Below are positions 27,130 to 35,788 of a stretch of 64,000 nucleotides of DNA, one piece after another. The notes under the pieces were generated by a model. The model searched no databases. It had not been told where the DNA came from and worked only from the letters and a program-made list of their open reading frames with translations. Both the position numbers and the translations under genes were made by a program. Numbering within the stretch: position 1 is the stretch's first letter; every line of letters begins with the position of its first letter. The stretch spans positions 124,001-188,000 of the forward strand of contig JAFDVQ010000004.1 in NCBI GenBank assembly GCA_018268915.1, given 5' to 3'. Source of the DNA: Acidobacteriota bacterium. Lineage in GTDB: Bacteria > Acidobacteriota > Terriglobia > Terriglobales > Acidobacteriaceae.

Positions 27130-27205
27130 CAAGTTTGCAGTTTTCCCACCTCGGAACGCACTCACAGCGATCACCTATCATCGAGAGCGGGAGTCTCTTA
27201 TTCTG

Positions 27206-28243
27206 ATGTCTTTCGGACCAGCCCGAGGGCTCAAGCTTCTCTCCGCCATAGTTCTGCTGAGCGCCCCCTTCGCGCACGCGCAGCAGCCTGAGTTGCCCCC
27301 CATTGAAGCCCCAAAGCCAATGCCCGGGTCGCAGGCCGCTGTCCCAACCATTCGCGTCACTACCAACGAGGTCCTTGTTCCCACCCTGGTTGAGAAGCCC
27401 CATGGCGGTGGGATCGTTTATGGCCTTAAGCAGTCCGACTTCGTGGTCGAAGACAACGGCGTTCCCCAGAAGATTCACGTTCAGGAAGAACTCGACACCG
27501 CACCCATCGCCCTTGTGATCGCCATGGAGGAGGGCCGCTCCGGTTGGCTCGAATTCAAGAAGTACGGCAAGATGGGCCCGCTCCTCGATATGTTCCTTTC
27601 AGATCCCCAGAGCCAGGCGGCTCTCGTCGGCTTCAGCTCTGTGCCGCGACTCATTCACGACTACACGCACTCTCAAGAAGAGCTCAGCCAGAGCCTCCAG
27701 CAACTGGAGCCCGGTGATGGGGGAGCGGCGATTCTGGACACCATCAGCTATGGAGTCGGTCTACTCGAGGATCAACCCAAGCGCTTTCGCCGTGTCTTGC
27801 TTCTCATCAGCGAACAGCGCGATCACGGCAGCAAGCACACCAAACCGGCGCAGCTTGTATCCAAGATCGGCCGTTCCGATGTTCTTGTTGTCAGCGTTTC
27901 CTATTCGCCTTCGAAAGCCGAGTTCGCTCACGACATCAAGGATTCCGGCGAAGACCGCATGATAAACATGGTCTCAACGCTGGTCATGGCGGTTCAGGCC
28001 TTCAAGAAAAACGTGGCCAAACAGATCGCAATCATGAGCGGCGGCGAATACATGACATTCGTCGGTGATCATCGCTTCGAAGATCGCATTATGGAAGCAG
28101 CGAAGGAAGTGCGCAATCGGTATCTCATCACCTTCAGTCCGACCGATCCGACCCCGGGCCTTCACACCATCCGCGTGCGAACTGTCGACGACTATGGCGC
28201 CAAGATTATCGCTCGTGCAAATTACTGGCGGGGAGACGATTGA
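27206..28243 (+). CDS. Secreted VWFA-related protein (acidobacterial type)
   Basis: A 345-residue exported protein. A signal peptide (LKLLSAIVLLSAPFAHAQ) precedes the VWFA-related domain: IRVTTNEVLVPTLVEKPHGG, VYGLKQSDFVVEDNGVPQKI, and the later RRVLLLISEQRDHGS. The canonical metal-ion motif DxSxS is replaced by a motif-poor stretch (LVIAMEEGRSGW), so it may not bind metal as true VWFA domains do. It ends in RYLITFSPTDPTPGLHTIRV, typical of the group. ATG 27206 is chosen because the signal peptide starts there; an upstream in-frame start would add 55 unlikely residues. Confidence 0.85.
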   Translation: MSFGPARGLKLLSAIVLLSAPFAHAQQPELPPIEAPKPMPGSQAAVPTIRVTTNEVLVPTLVEKPHGGGIVYGLKQSDFVVEDNGVPQKIHVQEELDTAPIALVIAMEEGRSGWLEFKKYGKMGPLLDMFLSDPQSQAALVGFSSVPRLIHDYTHSQEELSQSLQQLEPGDGGAAILDTISYGVGLLEDQPKRFRRVLLLISEQRDHGSKHTKPAQLVSKIGRSDVLVVSVSYSPSKAEFAHDIKDSGEDRMINMVSTLVMAVQAFKKNVAKQIAIMSGGEYMTFVGDHRFEDRIMEAAKEVRNRYLITFSPTDPTPGLHTIRVRTVDDYGAKIIARANYWRGDD

Positions 28244-28280
28244 TCTGCGGTGACCAAAGGCGCGATCTGTTGCGATTCCG

Positions 28281-29060
28281 TCACGCCGGCTCCGATGAGT
28301 TTTGCAAGCGATCGTGGAAGAAGCCGTAGGCCAGGATCTCGAAGCAAAACACCGTGATTCCGGTAATCAGTGCCTCCGTGGTGAAACGCTGAAATCCGTG
28401 TATCCCGTTCGGCAAACCGCCGTCGATGCCCGATCGTATGACCCCCGCCAGAACTGCAGCCACAAATGCCGCCAGGACTACCAATCGATCGCGCGACACG
28501 GAGGCTCGCTCTGTCTCGACGTGATCGGGAGGTGTATCGCGATACCAGTAAATGAACCAGGCCACTATCGCGACCAGCCCAAAGACCGAGCTAATGTATT
28601 GAAATATCGAAGCCCAATTTCTCCATCCGAAGATAGGCAGAACAACAGGCGCCCTCAGGAGTGTCCAATGCTTGCCGATCCAGTACTCGGTGTGAGTAAA
28701 AGAGTCCCAGACAATGTGCGTGATCGATCCAACAATCACCGAAACGCAGACGAGAATGGATCTGGAAATCGTTCGCAACGGGGCCCGGTCATTTTTGCGA
28801 AGGCGTTCGCGCAGGCGCGCTGGCAGGCATGCGACCAGGGGAACTTTCGCGTACTGGTGAAAAAAGAAGAGACAGATCAAAGACGCGGGCAGGTCAAATA
28901 GAAAAATTCCTGGCAGCGTATGACCAAAATGACCATGAGGCCGCAGCCACAGGAAGTACTCCATATCAGGCGCAAAGCAGCCGAACACCATTGCAGACAT
29001 GTCCAGACGCGTACGACGAAAGGGAATCGCAGCTGCCGCGTGGGAGATCGTGAAGGGCAT
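28281..29060 (-). CDS. DUF4184 polytopic membrane protein
   Basis: A 259-residue membrane protein. The N-terminus MPFTISHAAAAIPFRRTRLD is characteristic of DUF4184, followed by AMVFGCFAPDMEYFL and a His-rich loop (RPHGHFGHTLPG) that resembles metal-dependent membrane hydrolase motifs. Further helices include RSILVCVSVIVGSITHIVWDSFTH and VLAAFVAAVLAGVI. The start at MPFTISHAA (29060) follows the family pattern; ATG 29069 three codons upstream is also possible. Function is unknown. Confidence 0.82.
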   Translation of the reverse strand: MPFTISHAAAAIPFRRTRLDMSAMVFGCFAPDMEYFLWLRPHGHFGHTLPGIFLFDLPASLICLFFFHQYAKVPLVACLPARLRERLRKNDRAPLRTISRSILVCVSVIVGSITHIVWDSFTHTEYWIGKHWTLLRAPVVLPIFGWRNWASIFQYISSVFGLVAIVAWFIYWYRDTPPDHVETERASVSRDRLVVLAAFVAAVLAGVIRSGIDGGLPNGIHGFQRFTTEALITGITVFCFEILAYGFFHDRLQNSSEPA

Positions 29061-29232
29061 CAATTCCATTATCCAGGGTTTTCGCGACCGGATGTGGCGG
29101 GCAGCAAACCCTTTCGTTCTAGCGCGCGTGAGCGGGCTGGTTCCCGCTGGTTTTGACCCGCAAGTCATTCATGTTAATCTCTATGGAGACACTTGAGAGT
29201 GGACTGAGAACGCAAGAGGAGTAACTCACGCC

Positions 29233-29499
29233 GTGCTGGCGACTGCAAAGAAAACTTCACTAATTGAACGCTTCCGCACCCACGATACGGACACCGGTTC
29301 CCCCGAAGTCCAGATCGCGATTCTGAGTGAGCGGATCGGCGAATTGACTGAGCACTTCAAGACCCACAAGAAAGACCATGCATCCCGTCGTGGTCTGCTG
29401 ATGCTCGTGAGCAAGCGCCGCCGCCTGCTGGACTACCTGAAGACGCACGATGGCGATCGCTACCGCGACGTGATCACAAAGCTCGGTATCCGCAAGTAA
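29233..29499 (+). CDS. rpsO: 30S ribosomal protein S15
   Basis: An 88-residue primary rRNA-binding protein of the small subunit, contacting the central domain of 16S rRNA. The sequence has the family core [32 protein letters not shown] and [10 protein letters not shown]. The start is GTG 29233, behind AGGAG at an unusually long spacing of about 13 bases. A strong terminator lies in the gap before pnp, so the two genes are in the usual order but can be transcribed separately. Confidence 0.96.
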   Translation: MLATAKKTSLIERFRTHDTDTGSPEVQIAILSERIGELTEHFKTHKKDHASRRGLLMLVSKRRRLLDYLKTHDGDRYRDVITKLGIRK

Positions 29500-29667
29500 A
29501 TCAGAAAGCATACGTTGAACCGGAAGCACCCAGACCGGAACCTGGTCATGGCCCCGTCACATCCTGAGATCGGGGCGATGGTGTACCTGGCAGATGTTGA
29601 ACCACGCCGGGTCATGCGTGGAACTGTCGGCTTTGTACAAGCCGCATCCCACCGTCTGACCCGAACC

Positions 29668-29708
29668 AACGCCGCCTTGAAGCCTCTGCTTCAGACGGCG
29701 TTTTCTTT
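29668..29708 (+). terminator. Terminator or attenuator between rpsO and pnp
   Basis: A two-part stem: outer AACGCCG/CGGCGTT and inner TGAAGC/GCTTCA around a CTCT loop, followed by TTTCTTTT. It lies between rpsO and pnp and would stop most rpsO transcripts before pnp. An ORF across this stretch is a chance reading through the hairpin. Confidence 0.85.
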
Positions 29709-29782
29709 TGGTTCTGATTTCTGCTTTCCCGGTACTTCCCACCTGAAAAGTTTCCCAAGCGAAAAAACGAAAAGAGGACACT

Positions 29783-32248
29783 ATGTCTAAACAAGAAGTG
29801 ACAGTCGAGCTTGCGGGCGGCAAGCGGCTGGTCTTTGAGACCGGACGCATGGCCAAGCAGGCTTCCGGCGCTGCACTGGTATCCACGGGCGAGACCGTGG
29901 TGTTGGCCACCGCTGTTGCATCTCCCGACCAGCGCGAAGGCATCGACTTTTTCCCCCTCACTGTGGACTACCGCGAGTACACTTACGCCGGCGGCCGCAT
30001 CCCCGGCGGCTTCATCAAGCGTGAGGGCCGGCCGAGCGAAAAGGAGATCCTGACAGCTCGTCAGATAGATCGCCCTATCCGACCGCTTTTTCCTGAAGGC
30101 TTCCGCAACGAGACCCAGGTGATCGCCCTCGTATTCTCCGCTGACAAGCAGAACGACCCAGACGTCATCGGCATCAATGCCGCTGCCGCCGCGCTCGCTC
30201 TTTCCGACATTCCTTTTGGGGCCACGGTTGGTGCAGTGCGTGTCGGCCGCGTGAATGGCGAGTTCGTTATCAACCCTACCTACGAGGAACGCGCAAATAC
30301 ATCGCTCAACATCATGGTCGTTGGCCACAAAGATGGAATCGTGATGATTGAGTCTGGCGCAAAAGAAGAGACCGAAGACGTTATCCTCGCCGCCATCGAA
30401 TTCGGCCATGACGAGATCAAGAAGATCGTCGCCGGCATCGAAGAACTCGTCTCCAAGGCAGGGAAGCAGAAGCGCTCCTTCAACGCCCCCGTCTTCGACG
30501 AGGAGTACTACAACGGACTTGTCTCCAAGGTCGGCGATCGTCTCAAAGACGCGCTCGACACCAAGGCGCACAGCAAGATCGAGAGCTATTCGCTCATTAA
30601 GCAGCTCAAGGACGAACTGGCCGCTGGCCTCCCCGCCGATGATCCCGATGCGAAGAAGAAGCTCGCTCACTACTACGAAGCCCTTCGCGAGCGCACCTTC
30701 CGCGAGCAGGTCACGAAGGACCGCATCCGCCCCGACCGTCGCGCCTTCGACGAGATTCGTCCTATCTCCATCGAGACCAAGGTTCTTCCGCGCACGCACG
30801 GTTCAGCACTCTTCACTCGCGGCGAGACGCAGGCGCTCGTCACCGCTACTCTTGGCACTGCTGATGAAGGTCAGCGTCTGGAGAGCTTCGAAGGCGAGAA
30901 GAAGAAGAATTTCATGCTTCACTACAACTTCCCACCGTTTAGCGTTGGTGAAACAGGACGTATGACCGGCGTGGGTCGTCGTGAGGTCGGTCATGGCGCT
31001 CTGGCGGAGCGGGCCATCTCGGCAGTTCTCCCTGAGGGTGCTGACCAGCCATACACCATCCGCATCGTCTCCGACATTCTCGAGTCCAACGGTTCCTCTT
31101 CAATGGCCTCCGTCTGTGGAGCCAGCCTGGCGTTATTCGATGCCGGCATCGCGCTGTCCGGCTCAGTCGCCGGCGTTGCCATGGGTCTCGTGAAGGAAGG
31201 CGATGACTACGCCATCCTCACCGACATCGCCGGAGCCGAAGATCACTACGGCGACATGGACTTCAAGGTGGCCGGAACCCGCAAGGGAATCACCGCTCTC
31301 CAGATGGACATCAAGATCGGCGGCCTCACGCGCCAGATCCTTCAGGAAGCGATGGAGCAGGCCAAGCGCGGCCGTCTCTTCCTCCTCGATAAGATGGACG
31401 CCGAGCTGAGCGGCCCCCGCACCGAGCGCTCGCAGTACGCTCCGCGGATCGAGACTTTGATGATTCCAACCGACAAGATCCGCGATCTGATCGGCAAGGG
31501 CGGCGCCACGATTCGCGGCATCGTCGAGCAGACTGGCGCCAAGATCGATGTCGACGACACCGGCAAGGTCAGCGTTGCTTCCAGCGACGCCGACGGCCTC
31601 AAGCGCGCTCTCGAGATGATTGGCAACATCACGGCAGTTCCCGAGATCGGCAAGGTTTATCTCGGCAAAGTCGTTCGGCTCGCAGAGTTCGGTGCGTTCG
31701 TCGAGCTCTTCCCCGGCACTGACGGCCTTCTTCACATCTCCGAGATTGCAGAGCACCGCGTCAAGGAAGTGAAGGATGAGCTGCGCGAAGGCGATCAGGT
31801 CATGGTTAAGGTCCTCGCCATCGAGGGCAACCGCATCAAGCTGAGCCGCAAGGCTCTCATCCGCGAGCAGAAAGCCAAGTTGGCTGCAGCTTCCGGCGTA
31901 TCGGCGGAGACCAGCGATCCTGGCGCCGAAGGCAGCAAGTCCGAAGAAGCTCCTCAGCCCAGACAGTCCCGTCCGCGCCACGAATTCGACGAGCGTCAGC
32001 CTCGCTCAAATCAGAGCACGATTCTGATTGAGGGCGGCGAGGACTTCGACGAAGAAGAAGGCGGCGAAGAGTTCGACGAAGAGAACGAGCCGAACTTCAA
32101 CCGCGCTGATGGCACTCCGGCTCCAGCCGGGCAGGGAACCGGACCTCGTCCCGGTGGTGGTGGTCCGGCAGGCAACAACAATCGCCGTCGTCGCCGTCGT
32201 CGTGGCGGTCGTGGTCCTGGCCAGGGTGGCGGTGGCGGCAGAGGCTAG
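29783..32248 (+). CDS. pnp: Polynucleotide phosphorylase with extended basic tail
   Basis: An 821-residue 3'-5' exoribonuclease and RNA tailing enzyme, part of the RNA degradosome in many bacteria. Two RNase PH domains (about residues 1-225 and 320-550) flank a helical linker. A KH domain (MIPTDKIRDLIGKGGATIRG, about 554-610) and an S1 domain (GKVYLGKVVRLAEFGAFVEL, about 622-695) follow. The last 120 residues are unusual: an acidic stretch (EDFDEEEGGEEFDEENEP) and then NNNRRRRRRRGGRGPGQ and a Gly-rich end. Typical PNPases end near 700-720 aa. The tail probably binds RNA or a partner. The start has AGAGGAC upstream. Confidence 0.97.
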   Translation: MSKQEVTVELAGGKRLVFETGRMAKQASGAALVSTGETVVLATAVASPDQREGIDFFPLTVDYREYTYAGGRIPGGFIKREGRPSEKEILTARQIDRPIRPLFPEGFRNETQVIALVFSADKQNDPDVIGINAAAAALALSDIPFGATVGAVRVGRVNGEFVINPTYEERANTSLNIMVVGHKDGIVMIESGAKEETEDVILAAIEFGHDEIKKIVAGIEELVSKAGKQKRSFNAPVFDEEYYNGLVSKVGDRLKDALDTKAHSKIESYSLIKQLKDELAAGLPADDPDAKKKLAHYYEALRERTFREQVTKDRIRPDRRAFDEIRPISIETKVLPRTHGSALFTRGETQALVTATLGTADEGQRLESFEGEKKKNFMLHYNFPPFSVGETGRMTGVGRREVGHGALAERAISAVLPEGADQPYTIRIVSDILESNGSSSMASVCGASLALFDAGIALSGSVAGVAMGLVKEGDDYAILTDIAGAEDHYGDMDFKVAGTRKGITALQMDIKIGGLTRQILQEAMEQAKRGRLFLLDKMDAELSGPRTERSQYAPRIETLMIPTDKIRDLIGKGGATIRGIVEQTGAKIDVDDTGKVSVASSDADGLKRALEMIGNITAVPEIGKVYLGKVVRLAEFGAFVELFPGTDGLLHISEIAEHRVKEVKDELREGDQVMVKVLAIEGNRIKLSRKALIREQKAKLAAASGVSAETSDPGAEGSKSEEAPQPRQSRPRHEFDERQPRSNQSTILIEGGEDFDEEEGGEEFDEENEPNFNRADGTPAPAGQGTGPRPGGGGPAGNNNRRRRRRRGGRGPGQGGGGGRG

Positions 32249-32271
32249 GCTCACCGCTCATCGAAACAAAG

Positions 32272-32303
32272 AACGCCCGGGCTAATCCCCGGGCGTTTTG
32301 AAT
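32272..32303 (+). terminator. Rho-independent terminator after pnp
   Basis: A perfect 10-bp stem (AACGCCCGGG/CCCGGGCGTT) with a 6-base loop is followed by TTGAATTTTT, 24 bases after the pnp stop codon. Confidence 0.88.
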
Positions 32304-32372
32304 TTTTCTCGCACTCTGATTCGCCAGCCATCTGTCAATCTCGGAATTAAATCGATCGCACCACAACACAGA

Positions 32373-32415
32373 CTGTCATCCCGAGCGACCAAAGGGAGCC
32401 GAGGGACCCGCAGTT
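32373..32415. repeat. Dispersed TGTCATCCTGAGCG repeat, copy 4
   Basis: This copy runs from CTGTCATCCCGAGCGA to GAGGGACCCGCAGTT, past the pnp terminator and before the convergent GGDEF gene. Its ends match copy 1 most closely. Confidence 0.7.
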
Positions 32416-32484
32416 CGCGCTCAACTCTTCAGCAAAGGAATTCCGGTTCACACTGAAAGAACTGCCCAATGAACCGCATCTCAA

Positions 32485-33840
32485 CTAGACCTTCGGCGCG
32501 TGTGCAGCCATCTTGAATCCGACACTCTCGCCGCCGTGGGACTCGAGAGGCCGCTCAGACCTGACGGGAACTCGCTCCGCGACCGCATCCCGTGACTCAT
32601 TTTTCGTGTCGTACATGCGAAGGTCGGCTGCGATACATAGCGACTCGATATCTTCTGCATCGTCAGGGAAGACGGCTACTCCGATGCTGGCACCCACCTG
32701 TACAGTGTTGTCGCCAACCTGCAAAGGCTCCCGCAACATCTCCATCAGCGACTTCGCAACCAGTTTTGCGTTCGACCGGTTCGTCGGCTCTTCCAGAATC
32801 AGCGAGAACTCATCGCCTCCAGTTCGGGCCACCGTATCAGAACGCCGCACTCGACTCGAGAAGACTTCGCTGACCTTCCTCAAAAGCAGATCGCCTGCAT
32901 GGTGCCCCAGACTGTCATTCACCTGTTTGAAGTGATTCAAGTCTATGACAAGCAGGGCTGCTTTGGATTCCATGCGGCGCGCTCGCTCAAGAGATAGCGA
33001 AAGGCGATCGAGGAACAACCGTCGGTTCGGAAGTCCGGTCAGCTCATCGTGCAATGCCAGGTACTTGTTGTGCTCAATCTGATCTTCCAGCAGCAACAAG
33101 ATCATCCCTACAGCAACCACATATTTCGGAATATTCCACACCTCGGTCTCAATCGGGATGTGAAGCGTAAACACGCTTATGACAGGGCCGATGACGAAGA
33201 CTGCAGCCCAGCCTAAAAAGCCCACGATGCTGATGAGTGAGCCGGCGCTTCCGCGACCGCGGTAGTTGTACCAGACATGAACGCAACACCCAAAATAGAC
33301 CGTAAAGAGCAAAGCATTAATGGCCAGCATCGGGCCAATTCCGGGCCGGTTCTGGAAGGCCAGAAGGAAGACTGACAGCAGGCAGTAAAGGCCAACAAGT
33401 AGCCAGCGCAATACATGCGTAAAATGCCGCCGCGCTCCCAGCGCAATTGCGAGAGGAGCACCCCCGAAAAGGAAAGCCGCCAGGTTCAGAGCCCATGACG
33501 GCGGATGATCGAGAACCGTGAGAACTACATAAAGTGTGTTCGTGAAGAGGAGGGAAGCCAGCATTAACTGGCTTGACCGCTCCAGACGGTAGGGAACGGA
33601 TGCCCACATGAAGAGCACACCGGCAGCTGCGAGGCTCGCCCATTTTGTATCGGCCATCAGTGCGCCCAGCAACACGGATGTAGGCTGGAAAATGGCGGCG
33701 GCAAAATGGACCGCAATCAGGACCCACCCCATCAGCCAATTGCGAGAGGTCGCTGTCTGCCCGCGTCGAGCGACGGATGCGAAAGCGCACGTAAGTGCAG
33801 CGATCGCAGCCAGATCCGGTAATTTGCTCCAATCCACCAA
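32485..33840 (-). CDS. Membrane-anchored GGDEF diguanylate cyclase
   Basis: A 451-residue signalling enzyme that makes cyclic di-GMP from GTP. The N-terminal 230 residues contain about seven hydrophobic helices, with no recognised sensor domain. The GGDEF domain begins at ALHDELTGLPNRRLFLDRL, and the signature RTGGDEFSLILEEP is intact. An inhibitory-site motif RRSD lies five residues before GGDEF, so product feedback inhibition is likely. The start is TTG (33840) or the following GTG, both behind AAGGA. No EAL partner is nearby. Signal and output are unknown. Confidence 0.92.
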   Translation of the reverse strand: MVDWSKLPDLAAIAALTCAFASVARRGQTATSRNWLMGWVLIAVHFAAAIFQPTSVLLGALMADTKWASLAAAGVLFMWASVPYRLERSSQLMLASLLFTNTLYVVLTVLDHPPSWALNLAAFLFGGAPLAIALGARRHFTHVLRWLLVGLYCLLSVFLLAFQNRPGIGPMLAINALLFTVYFGCCVHVWYNYRGRGSAGSLISIVGFLGWAAVFVIGPVISVFTLHIPIETEVWNIPKYVVAVGMILLLLEDQIEHNKYLALHDELTGLPNRRLFLDRLSLSLERARRMESKAALLVIDLNHFKQVNDSLGHHAGDLLLRKVSEVFSSRVRRSDTVARTGGDEFSLILEEPTNRSNAKLVAKSLMEMLREPLQVGDNTVQVGASIGVAVFPDDAEDIESLCIAADLRMYDTKNESRDAVAERVPVRSERPLESHGGESVGFKMAAHAPKV

Positions 33841-34027
33841 GAAACATCCTTAACGCACTAATATGGTGACTCTGATTCTAGCTGCGTTTCTATTTTTGAC
33901 TGTTGGCTGTAACCCTTTCGTTGTATGGCTGACTGGGTTCATGTCAAACTTGCGTAATCTTGCACTGGCGAAGAAACCATTGAACCTTTGGAAAACCTGA
34001 GGGAAACTGGGTGTTCATTTAGCGACT

Positions 34028-34438
34028 ATGGCTGCAAGCTTGTACATCGTGGTGGAAGGGGAAGACCCCGGCTTTGACATCTTCGTCAACGGCCATGCCC
34101 TTGCCCGCAACGAAGATCCCCTCGACCGGCTCGCAGAGTCGCTGGGCGTCGCGCCGCTTCTGCAGTTTTTCTCGGCCGATGAAAACTCAATGTGCGTGCT
34201 GCTTGAGCAGGGTGCCGGAGACCCCGAGTGGGCCCATCATCTACCGGACCCACAATGGTTCGATCCCTGTGAAGGGCTGGTGACCGTTAGAGCGCTCATC
34301 CAGTTCCTCTCCGACTCGCCTGTAGCGTTCGGATCGGAGACCGAGCCCGTACTTCTGGAACTCCGCGAATACGAAACCGTCCTCACTAAAACCGATAAAT
34401 ACCACCTCCGCTGGCACCTGGCCGTTAGCTGGCGATAG
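34028..34438 (+). CDS. Hypothetical protein (136 aa), no recognised family
   Basis: A compact acidic protein with an even, globular-looking composition: MAASLYIVVEGEDPGFDIFV at the start, then LDRLAESLGVAPLLQFFSAD, WFDPCEGLVTVRALIQFLSD and a Trp/His-rich end (YHLRWHLAVSW). No signal peptide or membrane helix. The spacing of Asp/Glu and the 'WFDPCEGL' stretch give the feel of small immunity-like or DUF1877-like proteins, but I cannot name a match. Neighbours are a GGDEF gene and a cupin, with no shared theme. Confidence 0.7.
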   Translation: MAASLYIVVEGEDPGFDIFVNGHALARNEDPLDRLAESLGVAPLLQFFSADENSMCVLLEQGAGDPEWAHHLPDPQWFDPCEGLVTVRALIQFLSDSPVAFGSETEPVLLELREYETVLTKTDKYHLRWHLAVSWR

Positions 34439-34593
34439 AGCACCTTCAAACATTCCTGATCATCGACGTTTCCGGCAGCGAGGTATCCAGTCGCCGTCAG
34501 TCACCGCCTACCGTCGCTTGAAAAGCAAAAACTCTGTCTGACCTCGAGCGGAGATTCGGAAGTAGCCGCAGTAGCGAAGGCTAGAATGCTGAA

Positions 34594-34941
34594 ATGTCGG
34601 TCCAGCCTTTTTCAGCTTCAGGCAAGTCCTTCTGCATCCACGAGTGGCAAGGAAGTGGCCCTTCGACTCTGCACGTCCACTACTCAGACGATGAAGCATG
34701 GCATGTGCTGGACGGCGAACTCACGTTTCGCTTCAGGGACCGAACTGAAACGGCCGGACCTGGATCTACTGTTTTCGTTCCGGCAGGTATACCACATACC
34801 TTCACCGCAAACGAAGGTGCACGCTACTTGATCATGTTCACTCCGCGGATTGCAGCCCTTGTTTCAGCACTGCATGCCGATCGAGATCCGGCTCACCAGC
34901 ACGGAATCTATCGACGATTCGACTCCGAACTACTTGAATGA
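34594..34941 (+). CDS. Cupin-domain protein
   Basis: A 115-residue single-domain cupin. The first motif is visible in LHVHYSDDEAWHVLDGELTFRF (HxH near residues 27-29, then Glu, then Gly), the second in VFVPAGIPHTF. These His residues usually bind Mn, Fe or Zn. The fold is used for isomerases, dioxygenases and sensors, so the reaction is unknown. The start is ATG 34594; no good ribosome binding site is seen. It is followed on the other strand by the DUF4097-like gene. Confidence 0.85.
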   Translation: MSVQPFSASGKSFCIHEWQGSGPSTLHVHYSDDEAWHVLDGELTFRFRDRTETAGPGSTVFVPAGIPHTFTANEGARYLIMFTPRIAALVSALHADRDPAHQHGIYRRFDSELLE

Positions 34942-35022
34942 ATCGCAAGGGCGCCTGCATCTCAGGTACTCAGGAAAAGTCAGAGTCATTTTGCGGAGAA
35001 GCGGATAGCTTCCATGACTCGA

Positions 35023-35673
35023 TCAATCTGGTTTCGGCGTGGCCCCCGGCTCCGTTCTCTTGCCCTCCAAATCAATTTGTCCCGTGGTCACATGCGCATG
35101 CAGCCGGTACTCCCCATCCTGGGTTGACTTGTTGACGCCGCGGAAGAAGCCGCCCTTGTTCGCGCTGTACATTGGAGCATTCACTTGTCCGATGCTCACG
35201 GACGCATCCACACTGCGATAGTCCCAGTTGTGATTCGAGATCGTGATCTGACCCGCACCCACCGAGATATCCTTGTCACCCGAGACCTGCTCCGTCTTAA
35301 CTTCGCCGGCAAACATCCGAACCATTAGGCTCGTCTTCTTCGGCACTTCAATCCGGATCTGGGCGCCGTTGCCATGTCTCAGATGCTCGCCCTCAATCTT
35401 GAGCTTGCCTCCGGTGGCGTTGGGAGAAAAGCGCAGGCGTATGCGTTCGGCGTTAGTCTCGTCGCTGTTGTGCGTATCGCAGGTGACGCGGATAGTCTCT
35501 TCGTCCGTCCCAACAATCTCCAGGCCTGCAGGGCGCGACGCAATTTCGAGCAGAGATCGGGCGCGCAGCGGCGCAGATAATTTCTGATCGCAACTGACGG
35601 TTGTAGACTGTGCGAATCCGGTTATAGCGCAGCACAAAGCCGCACCCGCGAAGAGTGCCGGAGAAAGTCTCAT
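35023..35673 (-). CDS. Secreted DUF4097-like beta-helix protein
   Basis: A 216-residue exported protein with a signal peptide (LFAGAALCCAITGFAQS). The repeating pattern of short strands, such as ATGGKLKIEGEHLRH, SLMVRMFAGEVKTEQVSGDK and ISVGAGQITISNHNW, resembles DUF4097 putative adhesin domains, which fold as a beta-helix. The terminal segment YRLHAHVTTGQIDLEGKRTE fits the same pattern. The role is unknown; anti-sigma-linked and membrane-stress contexts are known for the family, but no sigma factor is nearby. The match is by pattern only. Confidence 0.65.
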   Translation of the reverse strand: MRLSPALFAGAALCCAITGFAQSTTVSCDQKLSAPLRARSLLEIASRPAGLEIVGTDEETIRVTCDTHNSDETNAERIRLRFSPNATGGKLKIEGEHLRHGNGAQIRIEVPKKTSLMVRMFAGEVKTEQVSGDKDISVGAGQITISNHNWDYRSVDASVSIGQVNAPMYSANKGGFFRGVNKSTQDGEYRLHAHVTTGQIDLEGKRTEPGATPKPD

Positions 35674-35788
35674 GGATCAAGTTACGTCGCCAGGATCCAA
35701 ATTGTTCCCGGTTTTCCGCCAATCCCAATCTCTTCAAGAGCGGCAGCCTTCGGCCTGTGGGCTGGCAGCTGAGAGTCGATAGCTCGTC

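Noticed and set aside
29515..29790. A 91-aa frame between rpsO and pnp
   Set aside because: It reads straight through the strong rpsO-pnp terminator hairpin, and its protein has no family features. The terminator explains the sequence better.
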